Assembly: GCA_900105895.1 (NCBI GenBank)
Contig: FNSH01000001.1
Location: forward strand, 310,001 to 374,000
Direction: 5' to 3'
Length of the DNA: 64,000 nt
DNA from: Atopobium minutum
GTDB lineage: Bacteria > Actinomycetota > Coriobacteriia > Coriobacteriales > Atopobiaceae
This document shows, piece by piece, positions 26,736 through 35,491 of this stretch (position 1 is its first letter; each line of letters begins with the position of its first letter). The notes beneath the pieces are model-generated. The model was not told the origin of the DNA, ran no database searches, and saw only the letters and a program-made list of their open reading frames with translations. Both the position numbers and the translations under genes were made by a program.

Positions 26736-28514
26736 TTAGGAAACAGGCTGTACGCCCATATCGCTAAGCGCCTCACTCATGATTGACGAGAAGACCGGTG
26801 CAGCAGAGCTAGAAGCCAAATAGCTTGTACCGTTAAGACCGACATACACCATAACCGCAGGATCATCGGCATTTGCAAAACCAATCAAAGAGCTGAGATA
26901 CACATTTTCTTTATAGCCATTCTCGCCCGCCTGCTCGCCGGTACCTGTCTTACCCGCAACGGCATAGCCATCAACCTTACCGGCAACACCAGTACCTTTG
27001 TCTACTACTACCTGCATCATCTTTGTCATCTTTTGGGCGGTGTCTTCAGAAATAACCTGTTTGTTGCTGCTTGACCAATCAACCTTTTCTCCACCTTGAG
27101 AAATAAGGAAGTGAGGAGTGGTAAGGACACCTTTATTTGCAACGGCACCTATGGCGCGCACCATCTGGACCATGGGCATTGATGTAGCTTGACCAAAGGA
27201 CATAGCCCCCAAGGTTGCACCCGTATACTCAGAGCGCTTAGTAACCAAGCCTTCTACCTCACCCGGGTAGTCTATGCCGGTCTTAGAGCCAATGCCAAAC
27301 TTCTCTACACCCTCTGCAAAAGCATCGGCACCGCTGGCGCGACCTACCAAAATAGCTCCTGTGTTGGAAGAGCGTCTCAAGATTTCTGTAAGCGTCATGT
27401 CCATGGTGTAATCACGGCCATCATCATCTCTTACGGTGTCGTCTCCAACCTTTACCCCTGCAGGCACCGTAAGTACGGAGTCCGGAGTGAGCGTGCCATT
27501 ATCAATAGCAATGGACATAGTGAGCACCTTAAACATGGAGCCCGGTTCATAGGAGCTGGAAACCATCTTAAAGGCCAGTTGATCATTGGTATAGGACGCA
27601 GGATCGGTGATGTTAAGAAGCGGCGTAGAGCAAGCGGCTAGGATCTCTCCGGATTTAGGATCGGTAACCATAACCATACCGGACTCTGCCCCGTAGGTTT
27701 CAATCGCTTCGGTAATCTTGTTTTCTGCCACTTGTTGAACGTTTGCATCCAGGGACAAAACAATATCTTGACCATTTTTTGCTTCGGTAATCTGACTGGC
27801 ACCACCTGCAATGGGTGTGCCATCAGCACCTACCTCCATGGTCATTTGACCATCGGTACCGCTCAAGATTTTGTCGTAATACAGCTCAAGACCGGTAAGA
27901 CCATTGCCATCGGTACCTACCACGCCAAGGATTTGCCCTGCAAGAGCCCCATAGGGATACACTCGTTTGGTATCTGCAAGATAATAGATGCCGGTTTGCT
28001 TTGCTTTTTTGAGATCTTCTTTGAGCTGCTTTACAACGGACATATCCACCTTGCGCTGAATGTAAGCAAAGGTGGTGTTCTTACTAAGAACGGTCTTGTA
28101 ATCATCCTGCTTACCGCCGAGATTCTGAGCAAGAATCTGAGAGGTAGTTTCTATATTTGCAACTTCTTTGGGATTAACGTAGACGGTTTGGCATTCTTCA
28201 CTGGTAGCCAGCACATTACCGTTACGATCATAAATCGTGCCGCGCTTACCAGAAATAGTAATGACATTGGTATGGTTGGCCTGTGCCTTAGCAGACAGGC
28301 GCGGTGCATCAATAAGCTGCAGGTAGAGCAAGCGCAAAACCACCAGCAAAAAGAGTCCTACAAAAATAAAAGGAAGCCATCCAAATGCGTTTGTGGAGGC
28401 AAAGGAGTTTGAAGGGCCTTTGGACTCTAAGCCTTTATGAGACGTACGTGGCGCCTCATCGTAGGAGGAGCCACGAACACGTCGTTTCCCATTCTGTCGA
28501 TTTGAACCAGCCAC
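26736..28514 (-). CDS. ftsI: Penicillin-binding protein 2/3 family transpeptidase (FtsI-like)
   Basis: A 592-residue class B PBP crosslinking septal wall. One transmembrane segment (about 47-67, LPFIFVGLFLLVVLRLLYLQL) is followed by a pedestal domain (RGTIYDRNGNVLA) and the transpeptidase: SxxK in PGSMFKVLT, SSN in RRSSNTG and KTG in AGKTGTGEQ. No PASTA domain. It begins with GTG; the ribosome site is weak, suggesting coupling with the ftsL-like gene 15 bp upstream. Normally followed by murE, which is absent here. Confidence 0.94.
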   Translation of the reverse strand: MAGSNRQNGKRRVRGSSYDEAPRTSHKGLESKGPSNSFASTNAFGWLPFIFVGLFLLVVLRLLYLQLIDAPRLSAKAQANHTNVITISGKRGTIYDRNGNVLATSEECQTVYVNPKEVANIETTSQILAQNLGGKQDDYKTVLSKNTTFAYIQRKVDMSVVKQLKEDLKKAKQTGIYYLADTKRVYPYGALAGQILGVVGTDGNGLTGLELYYDKILSGTDGQMTMEVGADGTPIAGGASQITEAKNGQDIVLSLDANVQQVAENKITEAIETYGAESGMVMVTDPKSGEILAACSTPLLNITDPASYTNDQLAFKMVSSSYEPGSMFKVLTMSIAIDNGTLTPDSVLTVPAGVKVGDDTVRDDDGRDYTMDMTLTEILRRSSNTGAILVGRASGADAFAEGVEKFGIGSKTGIDYPGEVEGLVTKRSEYTGATLGAMSFGQATSMPMVQMVRAIGAVANKGVLTTPHFLISQGGEKVDWSSSNKQVISEDTAQKMTKMMQVVVDKGTGVAGKVDGYAVAGKTGTGEQAGENGYKENVYLSSLIGFANADDPAVMVYVGLNGTSYLASSSAAPVFSSIMSEALSDMGVQPVS

Positions 28515-28529
28515 AACAAAGAAAAGGCA

Positions 28530-29102
28530 CTACTTGCTCGTAGCGTCAGTGGCCTTGGTTGTCTGCTTGGCCTGCTTGGCCTGCTTAGCGGAAGCGGTAC
28601 CCTCGGGAGCAGAAGCCGCATCTTTAGCTTTCTTACTGCCCTCAATTTGCTTGTCATTATCGCCAGTAGAAGCCGTAAAACTATCCTGGGCACTGCCGCC
28701 TAGGGTAATAATCTCGGTCTGAGACGCACGAACCATGCCATAGTTTTGTGTAGCGATGCGATCAATACGCGAGCTGTTAGAAAGCGTAGAAGTCGTCACC
28801 TTGAGGTCATTTTCCAGGCTTTGAGCCGTCTTAATTTGACCGCGAAGCTCAGCATTTGCCTGCAAAGCGCTCGCAGTAGCGGCATACAGCGTTACTCGCG
28901 TGATAGCCAGTACCGCAAAAACAGCGATCGCAAGTACTGCCATGCGAACACGAGACAAGAAAAGATCGGAGACACCTTGGCGTACGCGAGCATCAAGGCC
29001 GGCGCCCTCTACAATCTCAAAGGCTGGACGAGTTTGATGCGCGCCAGCGCGCCTGCTCTCCTGTGCCCCGAGGCTCTGCGCCTGTGTAAGTGGATAGGCC
29101 AT
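28530..29102 (-). CDS. FtsL-like septum formation protein
   Basis: A 190-residue bitopic protein in the ftsL position between rsmH and ftsI. Residues 1-50 are cytoplasmic, a hydrophobic helix lies at about 52-75 (VRMAVLAIAVFAVLAITRVTLYA), then a short coiled-coil and a segment (RIDRIATQNYGMVRASQTEII) like the end of FtsL/DivIC. The last 55 residues are low-complexity with KQAKQAKQ repeats. Sequence similarity in this family is weak; the call rests on position and topology. AAGGAG is ten bases before the ATG at 29102. Confidence 0.75.
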   Translation of the reverse strand: MAYPLTQAQSLGAQESRRAGAHQTRPAFEIVEGAGLDARVRQGVSDLFLSRVRMAVLAIAVFAVLAITRVTLYAATASALQANAELRGQIKTAQSLENDLKVTTSTLSNSSRIDRIATQNYGMVRASQTEIITLGGSAQDSFTASTGDNDKQIEGSKKAKDAASAPEGTASAKQAKQAKQTTKATDATSK

Positions 29103-29151
29103 GATGTACGTGCTCCTTGATAGTATCAATACATGCTTTGTGGTGGGAAAT

Positions 29152-30123
29152 CTACTTGTTGGTACGCGGAGCAAACAGTTTTACTGCCGCGCGTGTCTTT
29201 GCACTGCGAGCCCGAGGATTAACCTGGATCTCTTGAGGCGTTGCAACAAGTGGTTTACGCGTTATGACGTTGAGTATTGGCACCTTGCCACACATACAAA
29301 CAGGAAGATCTGGAGGACAGGTACATCCCTGTGAAAGCTCCGTAAAGATATGCTTAACAAGACGGTCTTCAAGCGAGTGATAGCTTATAACGCAAATCCT
29401 ACCACCCTCATTTGCCCAGCGAATAGCTGCGCGCAAGCCCTGCTCAAGCATCTCAAGCTCATGGTTAACCTCAATACGCAGCGCCTGAAAGCTTCTGCGT
29501 GCCGGATGTCCACCGTGACGACGAGCCGCCGCAGGAATACCTGCTTTAATAACGTCCACCAACTCCAGTGTTGTGGTAATGGGCGCCTTTGCTCTGCGGG
29601 AAACCACCTGTTTGGCAATGCTTTTTGCGTAACTCTCATCCCCATATACGCGAAGAATCCGAGCGAGATCTGCTTCGTTATAGGTGTTTACGACCTCTGC
29701 TGCGGTTAGAGTGTTATTACCCGGATCCATACGCATGTCGAGTGGGGCATCCTCGTGATACGAAAAACCCCTCATAGGAATATCGAGTTGCGGAGAAGAA
29801 ACGCCAAGGTCAAAGAGGAAACAATCCACGCCAGAAACACGAGCTTGCAAGAGCAGATTGTCCAGGTCGCCAAAGTTTCCCTTAAGAAAAACGTGGCGAG
29901 CACCAGGAACTTCTTTCTCAAAGCGTTGCGTTGCCGCTGCTAGGGCCATATCGTCTTGATCGATTCCTATCGATAAGCCCTCTGGAGCTACCAGTTTTGC
30001 CATCTCCATGGTATGACCAGCGCCACCCAGCGTGCAGTCACATACAACGTCTCCTTTTTGAGGGTTCAGTTCCTGAAGGACCTCGTTAAGCATTACGGGT
30101 ACGTGCCAATATTCTTCTGTCAA
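29152..30123 (-). CDS. rsmH: 16S rRNA (cytosine-1402 N4) methyltransferase
   Basis: A 323-residue SAM-dependent enzyme. It begins with HVPVMLNEVLQ, has DCTLGGAGHT as the SAM loop, FDLGVSSPQLD, RGFSYHEDAPLDMRM, the inserted helical domain, and VISYHSLEDRLVKHIF. The reading frame opens with TTG at 30123, with AAGGGG about eight bases upstream; 15 bp follow the mraZ stop. Confidence 0.96.
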   Translation of the reverse strand: MTEEYWHVPVMLNEVLQELNPQKGDVVCDCTLGGAGHTMEMAKLVAPEGLSIGIDQDDMALAAATQRFEKEVPGARHVFLKGNFGDLDNLLLQARVSGVDCFLFDLGVSSPQLDIPMRGFSYHEDAPLDMRMDPGNNTLTAAEVVNTYNEADLARILRVYGDESYAKSIAKQVVSRRAKAPITTTLELVDVIKAGIPAAARRHGGHPARRSFQALRIEVNHELEMLEQGLRAAIRWANEGGRICVISYHSLEDRLVKHIFTELSQGCTCPPDLPVCMCGKVPILNVITRKPLVATPQEIQVNPRARSAKTRAAVKLFAPRTNK

Positions 30124-30138
30124 AGCGCTTCCCCTTTA

Positions 30139-30570
30139 CTAGCCAAACAGCAGTGAATCGAAATCTTCATCCAGGAAGCTTGCTTGCATTTGCTCCCACT
30201 TGGATGCACTAAAGATTTCAAAGTGATCTACGTTACCCACGATCTCGAGTTCGCGACCGAGTCCGAACTTCTCGCGAATTTGTTCCGAGACCTTGCTTAG
30301 GGCAATACGACCAGCGGTGTCAATATCAACCGTGGTGGTAAGTGCCGAAAGCCTGCGGCGGATAGCGTCCTGAGCCTTATCCTTTGGATCAAATCCCTCG
30401 GGGAAAAAGCTCTGCATCCACTCCTGATGTCCTTCAGGGGTAAACCCACACAGCGCACCGTGAAACGGAACCAAACAAACCTTGTTAGCAAACTGCTTGC
30501 GGAAATCCGCAGGAAGGGTGAGGCGGGATTTGACGTCTAGGTTTCGATTGTAGTGGTCGGTCAAATACAT
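30139..30570 (-). CDS. mraZ: Transcriptional regulator MraZ
   Basis: A 143-residue protein of two AbrB-like half-domains, each with the D-x-K-x-R-x-x-L/I-P/A pattern: NLDVKSRLTLPADFR at the N-terminus and DIDTAGRIALSKVSEQIR in the second half. It forms a ring that binds repeated sites upstream of its own operon. ATG at 30570 has AAAGGAGGG seven bases before it; an earlier in-frame start is unsupported. First gene of the cluster, with operator repeats present. Confidence 0.95.
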   Translation of the reverse strand: MYLTDHYNRNLDVKSRLTLPADFRKQFANKVCLVPFHGALCGFTPEGHQEWMQSFFPEGFDPKDKAQDAIRRRLSALTTTVDIDTAGRIALSKVSEQIREKFGLGRELEIVGNVDHFEIFSASKWEQMQASFLDEDFDSLLFG

Positions 30571-30629
30571 GCTCACCCTCCTTTCGCTTTGCGGTCTGCG
30601 TGGAGTCGTGTCCACGTTGCGTACCAACC

Positions 30630-30658
30630 ACTATACGTGCTTTTGCAACATTTCTCAA
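30630..30658 (-). promoter_or_regulatory. Promoter of the mraZ division/cell-wall cluster
   Basis: On the minus strand TTGAGA (30653-30658) and TATAGT (30630-30635) lie exactly 17 bp apart, 60 bases ahead of the mraZ ATG. The -35 box overlaps the MraZ operator repeats. Confidence 0.8.
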
Positions 30659-30690
30659 CACTTTCTCCCACTTTATCCCCTAATTTCCCA
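30646..30690 (-). promoter_or_regulatory. MraZ operator: five repeats in 10-bp register
   Basis: On the minus strand TGGGA, GGGGA, TGGGA, TGTTG and TGTTG follow each other at an exact 10-bp period (plus-strand positions 30686, 30676, 30666, 30656, 30646). Known MraZ operators are TGGGN repeats separated by five bases; the first three match and the last two are weaker. Overlap with the -35 box fits repression. Confidence 0.8.
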
Positions 30691-30753
30691 CTTCTCAGAA
30701 AAGAAAATTTACGCCCTTCTTTCCAACCACTACATGTTGTGGTAACAAAGCAA

Positions 30754-30789
30754 AAGACCCACTACCTGTACGAATACAGCGTGGGTCTT
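30754..30789 (-). terminator. Terminator downstream of xerD
   Basis: AAGACCCAC at 30754-30762 pairs perfectly with GTGGGTCTT at 30781-30789. On the minus strand a T-rich stretch follows. It separates the xerD operon from the mraZ promoter. Confidence 0.8.
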
Positions 30790-30855
30790 ATGGTGGGTCA
30801 TCTAGTGAGTAACTTAAAAATTTAGTGATGTAATCATGTAGGAATGCCTACCCAA

Positions 30856-31761
30856 TCAATGAGCGCGCGGGTGAGCTCCCATATAAGCCATACGCACATG
30901 CGTGCGATCTACGTGGGTATACAGCTGGGTGGTAGAAATGTCAGCATGTCCCAACAATTCCTGAACCACACGCAAATCCGCACCACCCTGCAGCATATGC
31001 GTTGCAAAACTATGTCGCAGCGTATGGGGATGTAGGCCCGCAAGACCAGCTATACGCCCGTACTTCTCAACAATGCTATGAACAGACTGCCGAGAAATAC
31101 GTCCGCCGCGGGCGTTCAAAAAGACAGCAGAGACGCTGGCCTGACATGCATTTGGACGTGCCAAGCTACTACGCCACAGCTCCAGATACTCCTGCAGGGT
31201 GCTTGCAGCTGTTCCCATGATGGGCACTATACGTTCCTTGGAGCCCTTGCCATACACGCGAAGTACCTCATCGGCGAGCAAAACATTTTGCAGCTCTAAA
31301 CCGCACAGCTCAGACACACGCAGACCACAACCATACAGCACTTCTAAGATCGTGCGGTCGCGCTGAGAGGTAGCGGTTGGTAAGAAAGGCTGATCTAGCA
31401 GGGCTGCCGCCTGTTCTGGAGAGATAACATCGGGTAAGCGATCGGGTTTTTTAGGCAGCGGGATATCCACAGCGGGATGAGACGCACAGATTTGCTCGGC
31501 CACCATAAAGCGATGGAAGCCCTTAATGGCAGAAGTGGCTCGCTCTATAGATGAAGATGCGAGCTCTATAGAACTCAGTGCTTGGAGATAATGCTCAACA
31601 TCTGTGCGAGTCACCTGATCCGGCTGCGTGATGTCTTGCTGCGCTAAATACCGTATATAGCGCAACAGATCCCGCCTGTATGCCTGAACGGTATTAGCCG
31701 CACTTCCCCGCTCTATTGCAAGGTATGCCACATATTCTTTGAGGGCACAAGAAAGATCCAT
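30856..31761 (-). CDS. xerD: Tyrosine recombinase XerD-like
   Basis: A 301-residue integrase-family recombinase. The N-terminal SAM-like domain (AYLAIERGSAANTVQAYRRDL) binds DNA; the catalytic domain has Arg in YGCGLRVSEL, Lys in YGKGSKERIVP, HxxR in HTLRHSFATHM, His in LLGHADIS and the nucleophile Tyr in TTQLYTHV. It should resolve chromosome dimers at dif. Last gene of the efp-recN group, start 37 bp after recN. Confidence 0.9.
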   Translation of the reverse strand: MDLSCALKEYVAYLAIERGSAANTVQAYRRDLLRYIRYLAQQDITQPDQVTRTDVEHYLQALSSIELASSSIERATSAIKGFHRFMVAEQICASHPAVDIPLPKKPDRLPDVISPEQAAALLDQPFLPTATSQRDRTILEVLYGCGLRVSELCGLELQNVLLADEVLRVYGKGSKERIVPIMGTAASTLQEYLELWRSSLARPNACQASVSAVFLNARGGRISRQSVHSIVEKYGRIAGLAGLHPHTLRHSFATHMLQGGADLRVVQELLGHADISTTQLYTHVDRTHVRMAYMGAHPRAH

Positions 31762-31797
31762 TGGAGTTCCTTAAAGCAAGCAGGTGTGCCAAGCGGT

Positions 31798-33441
31798 TTA
31801 ACGCACACGAGAAGCCTCATCAAGCAGTGTACGGGCGTGCTCACAGGAAGCAGTGCTGGCATCTCCCGATAGCAAACGAGCTATTTCTACCACACGATCC
31901 TGGCCTACAACTTCATCAATGTGGGTTTGCGGAACAGCCTGTGGTGTATCTCCTTCGGTCTTGCGTACCACATACTGACGGTCTGCCACAACAGCAATCT
32001 GCGTCAAGTGAGTGACCACAACCACCTGATGGGTGCGCGCCAAATCTGACAGCACTGATGCCAAAGCCTTTGCTGTCATGCCGCCAACACCTGCATCAAC
32101 TTCGTCAAAAACAAGGGTTTCTACGGCATCTGCCTCGCCTAAAACCACCTTGCACGCAAGCATAACGCGGCTGATCTCGCCGCCAGAAGCAATGCGGCGC
32201 AGCGGACGAGCGCTCATACCCGCAGCAGGCCTATACATCAGCTCTACCCTATGAGGACCTGCATTGGTCCACTGATTGCGAGCAAGACGCACAACCTCAA
32301 TGTCTAGCTGCGCAGTGCCCATTTCCAGGCGATGCATCTGCTCGGTAATACGCTGCGCCAACAAGGGAGCAGCAGCCAGACGCGCAGCTTCCAAGTCATC
32401 CGCTGCAAGCGCCAAGGTTTTCTCGGCAGCATCCACCGCTGCTTGAGCCTCCAAAAGTGCCTGGCCCGTATCGCCCGAAGCCTCTACGATTCCAGCCGCC
32501 CACGCTCGACGCTCAAACACCTGCTCCATCTGGGGACCATAGCTGCGCATCAGGCCCTGCAAGCGAGACATGCGCGTTTGCATGGCATTGAGCTGTGCGG
32601 GGTCAAATTCCATGGACGAGCGATAATCCCGCAGCTCATGAGCCACGTCTTCCACATCCAGAAGGGAGCTTCTGAGCGTGTCAATCTTGGTTGCCAAAGA
32701 CGCGTCATAGCGCGCAGCGGCTTCCAGATTGGTAAGCGCTTGTGCAAACTGATCGAGCGCCGCGTCATCATCAGAAAGGGCCTCATACGCAGCTTCTACG
32801 CTTGTAAACAAGGATTCCGCATGCTCTGCAAGGTCAAGCGTGGTCTGGAGCTGATCGAGCTCACCTGCCTGCGGGTCCACCTCATCAATGCGCGCCAACA
32901 CAAACTGAGCCTCATCCAAACGGCTGGTACTTTCTTGTACCGCGGTTTGAACACGCTCAAGCTCTTGGGCCGCTGCGCGTGCGGCAGCCAGCGCCTCGCA
33001 AAATTTTTCTTTTGCAGGAGCTATCTCCTGCGCGGCCCAGCCGTCCAACAGCTCCAAATGAGCCGAGGGTGAAAGCAAGCGCTGATGCTCATGCTGACCA
33101 CACAAATCTACCGTTGAACCAATGCCGCTGGCCAATTCCCGCACGGAAGCCATCTGGCCATCAATATCTATACGTCCGCGACCTAAGCGGCTCAAACGAC
33201 GTCTTACCACATGCCCATCAGGATCATCTGGCGAGAAAACCTGGCCTTCTACCAGTAGTTCCTCAGTACCCTCACGTATAAAGGAACTGTCCGCGCGCTC
33301 CCCGATAAGCAGCTTAAGTGCTCCGAGAAGCGCTGTTTTGCCCGCGCCCGTCTCGCCAGTAAGCACGGTAAGCCCATCTGAAAACTCAAGAGATGCATCT
33401 TGGATGAGCGCCACATTTTGAACGTGCAGCTGGTCAATCAT
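31798..33441 (-). CDS. recN: DNA repair protein RecN
   Basis: A 547-residue SMC-like ATPase. It has the Walker A GETGAGKTALLGAL, a Q-loop CGQHEHQRLL, a long central coiled coil (about 160-350), signature RRIASGGEISRVMLA and Walker B TLVFDEVDAGVGG. It works in double-strand break repair. The start codon immediately follows the nadK stop codon. Confidence 0.96.
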   Translation of the reverse strand: MIDQLHVQNVALIQDASLEFSDGLTVLTGETGAGKTALLGALKLLIGERADSSFIREGTEELLVEGQVFSPDDPDGHVVRRRLSRLGRGRIDIDGQMASVRELASGIGSTVDLCGQHEHQRLLSPSAHLELLDGWAAQEIAPAKEKFCEALAAARAAAQELERVQTAVQESTSRLDEAQFVLARIDEVDPQAGELDQLQTTLDLAEHAESLFTSVEAAYEALSDDDAALDQFAQALTNLEAAARYDASLATKIDTLRSSLLDVEDVAHELRDYRSSMEFDPAQLNAMQTRMSRLQGLMRSYGPQMEQVFERRAWAAGIVEASGDTGQALLEAQAAVDAAEKTLALAADDLEAARLAAAPLLAQRITEQMHRLEMGTAQLDIEVVRLARNQWTNAGPHRVELMYRPAAGMSARPLRRIASGGEISRVMLACKVVLGEADAVETLVFDEVDAGVGGMTAKALASVLSDLARTHQVVVVTHLTQIAVVADRQYVVRKTEGDTPQAVPQTHIDEVVGQDRVVEIARLLSGDASTASCEHARTLLDEASRVR

Positions 33442-34296
33442 TTATTTCCTCGTCCTTCCGTAAAATACACGGGAGACAGAATTATAAAAACTTGAGGGGC
33501 CACCATCCAGCAAAACAATGTCGCCCACACCACGGCGCACACAAGCTAATTCCAGCCACTTGCCCTTACTTGCCAGCTGACCATCCACAAAGGCAGAGCG
33601 ATCTGCTGGACGATTATGTGAAGTAGCAATCTCTACCACATCAGAAGCGCCTGTCATAAACGAGCGCGCCAAAATGGTATGGGGAGCAATAGGCGTAATA
33701 AGCATCCCCTTAAAGTCTGGATGCACAATAGGACCTCCAGCTGCCAGTGAATACCCCGTAGATCCGGTAGCGGTGGAGACAACTACCCCATCCCCCCGCA
33801 AGCGATCAATATGATTGCCCGAAACACCAACATCAAACTCGATCATATCGCCATCAGCGCCACGCGTAACTGCAAGCTCATTGAGGGCAAAATGATGTAC
33901 CACTTCTGGCTCACTCGTTTCTTTATCCACCATATGCAACTCAACATCCAGCGCAGTACGACGAGAAACGTGCATCTCTCCAGCTAATGCGCTGGCCACG
34001 CTACCCACAATATTTTCCGAATCGCCAGCAGTCAAAAATCCAAGGTGCCCAAACGAGAGCCCCAGTAAAGGAATTTCTGCATAGCCAACGATCTTTGCCG
34101 CACGTAACAGAGTGCCATCGCCACCCAAAGAAACGACAAGGTCACTTCCCTCTGCAGAGGTGGTGCGCTGAGGATATTTTTTCTTATCGTGAGCCCAGCT
34201 TACCACGACATCCTGTGACTCAAGCCAGTTGGAAAGCTCCGTAGCAGATTGCACAGCAACGGGACGAGAATAGTTTGGCACCAAAAGGACCTTCAT
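33442..34296 (-). CDS. nadK: NAD kinase
   Basis: A 284-residue ATP-NAD kinase making NADP. It has SLGGDGTLLRA (GGDG), HFALNELAVTRG, and VVSTATGSTGYSLAAGGPIV for NAD binding. GAGGAG precedes the ATG. Lies between tlyA and recN, a common actinobacterial order (tlyA-nadK-recN). Confidence 0.96.
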   Translation of the reverse strand: MKVLLVPNYSRPVAVQSATELSNWLESQDVVVSWAHDKKKYPQRTTSAEGSDLVVSLGGDGTLLRAAKIVGYAEIPLLGLSFGHLGFLTAGDSENIVGSVASALAGEMHVSRRTALDVELHMVDKETSEPEVVHHFALNELAVTRGADGDMIEFDVGVSGNHIDRLRGDGVVVSTATGSTGYSLAAGGPIVHPDFKGMLITPIAPHTILARSFMTGASDVVEIATSHNRPADRSAFVDGQLASKGKWLELACVRRGVGDIVLLDGGPSSFYNSVSRVFYGRTRK

Positions 34297-34347
34297 AAGG
34301 CTTCTCCTCAGCTACACGATAGATTGTACAAAGTGTATCACCGAGCA

Positions 34348-35133
34348 CTAAGAAGTGGTAATCTGCGCAATTGCTTGAGAAAAATCTACGGGATCTGCTT
34401 GTCCACCTTTACGTGCAAGCAGCAAAAATTCATGATTTCCCTTATGTCCTACAACAGGGCTTGCACACACAGCCTGCACCGCAAAGCCTCTGTGCGAAAG
34501 GTTTTGGCTTACCGTTTCCAAACAGGCAAGCCACACGGCGGGATCACGTACAATGCCGCCCTCGCCCACCTGCTCACGCGCTGCCTCAAACTGGGGTTTG
34601 ACCAGCGTAAGAAAGCTTCCTTCCTCACGCAGTAAATCCCAAACAGCACCAGCAATGGTGGTTATTGAAGTAAAGGAAACATCACAAACAGCCAGGTCGA
34701 TGGTACCAGCACGCTCAGGCGTGGCAACATCCACAATATTTGTACGTTCCAGCAACGTAACGCGCGTATCGTTACGCAAAGACCACGCAAACTGGGCATA
34801 CCCCACATCTACCGATAAAACCGACGCAGCCCCATGACGCAACAAACAATCGGTAAAGCCGCCGGTAGAACAACCAACGTCTACACAAGCACAGCCACGC
34901 GGATTGACCTTAAATGTAGTTAAGCCGCAGTCGAGCTTGAGCCCACCGCGGCTTACATAAGGATTTTTTCCACGAACATGCAGTTCTATACCAGGTTTAA
35001 CTTGTTCGCCCGCGCTCGTAAGCTTTCGATTGGTAGTGGATACCTCTCCAGCCATAATTGCACGGAGAGCATCACTGGTGCTGGTAAAAAAGCCTTGCTG
35101 TACCAGCTCTGTGTCCAAACGCACACGAGCCAT
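34348..35133 (-). CDS. tlyA: TlyA family rRNA 2'-O-methyltransferase
   Basis: A 261-residue protein. An S4 RNA-binding domain at the N-terminus (RLDTELVQQGFFTSTSDALRAIM) is followed by an FtsJ-like methyltransferase domain with CVDVGCSTGGFTDCLL as the SAM site, and CDVSFTSI and LVKPQFEA. Mycobacterial TlyA methylates 16S and 23S rRNA and affects capreomycin sensitivity; here only the family is certain. Confidence 0.92.
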   Translation of the reverse strand: MARVRLDTELVQQGFFTSTSDALRAIMAGEVSTTNRKLTSAGEQVKPGIELHVRGKNPYVSRGGLKLDCGLTTFKVNPRGCACVDVGCSTGGFTDCLLRHGAASVLSVDVGYAQFAWSLRNDTRVTLLERTNIVDVATPERAGTIDLAVCDVSFTSITTIAGAVWDLLREEGSFLTLVKPQFEAAREQVGEGGIVRDPAVWLACLETVSQNLSHRGFAVQAVCASPVVGHKGNHEFLLLARKGGQADPVDFSQAIAQITTS

Positions 35134-35138
35134 ATGAG

Positions 35139-35489
35139 TTACTTAGACTCAGCTGCGGTAGAGCTAGAGGTATCGGAGCCCGTAGCGGCATCCGCGTCGG
35201 AGCCTGTATCGGCGTCCGCGTCGGAGCTCGTGTCAGAGTCAGAACCAGACTCATCAGCCTCAACGGACGCAACGGGCTTATCGGGTTTCTCGGCAGCAGC
35301 ATCCTGGGCCGTAAGGTCAACCTTATCTACCATGTCTACCGCTTTAGAACCCAAGCTAATAGCTTCCTCAAACAGATCCAAAGAACGCTCAAGCGAGGTG
35401 TCTTTATCGCGAACCGTGCCCACGATCTCGTCCAAACGACCAACAATGTCATCAAAGGACTGGTAGGCAGACGTATCAACCCTTGCCAT
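35139..35489 (-). CDS. xseB: Exodeoxyribonuclease VII small subunit
   Basis: A 116-residue protein. Residues 8-60 match XseB (SFDDIVGRLDEIVGTVRDKDTSLERSLDLFEEAISL). The C-terminal 55 residues are an acidic Ser/Asp/Ala repeat tail encoded by 9- or 18-bp DNA repeats, nearly doubling the normal length. The large subunit gene xseA, usually adjacent, is not in the window. Two bases separate it from nusB. Confidence 0.88.
   Translation of the reverse strand: MARVDTSAYQSFDDIVGRLDEIVGTVRDKDTSLERSLDLFEEAISLGSKAVDMVDKVDLTAQDAAAEKPDKPVASVEADESGSDSDTSSDADADTGSDADAATGSDTSSSTAAESK
35150..35270. repeat. 9/18-bp repeats in the xseB 3' end
   Basis: GTATCGG-GTCCGCGTCGGAGC-like units recur and encode the acidic Ser-Asp-Ala tail of XseB. 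The unit length is a multiple of nine. Confidence 0.7.
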
Positions 35490-35491
35490 AG

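Noticed and set aside
32332..33072. 246-codon plus-strand frame opposite recN
   Set aside because: Antisense shadow of recN, strongly biased composition, no start signals.
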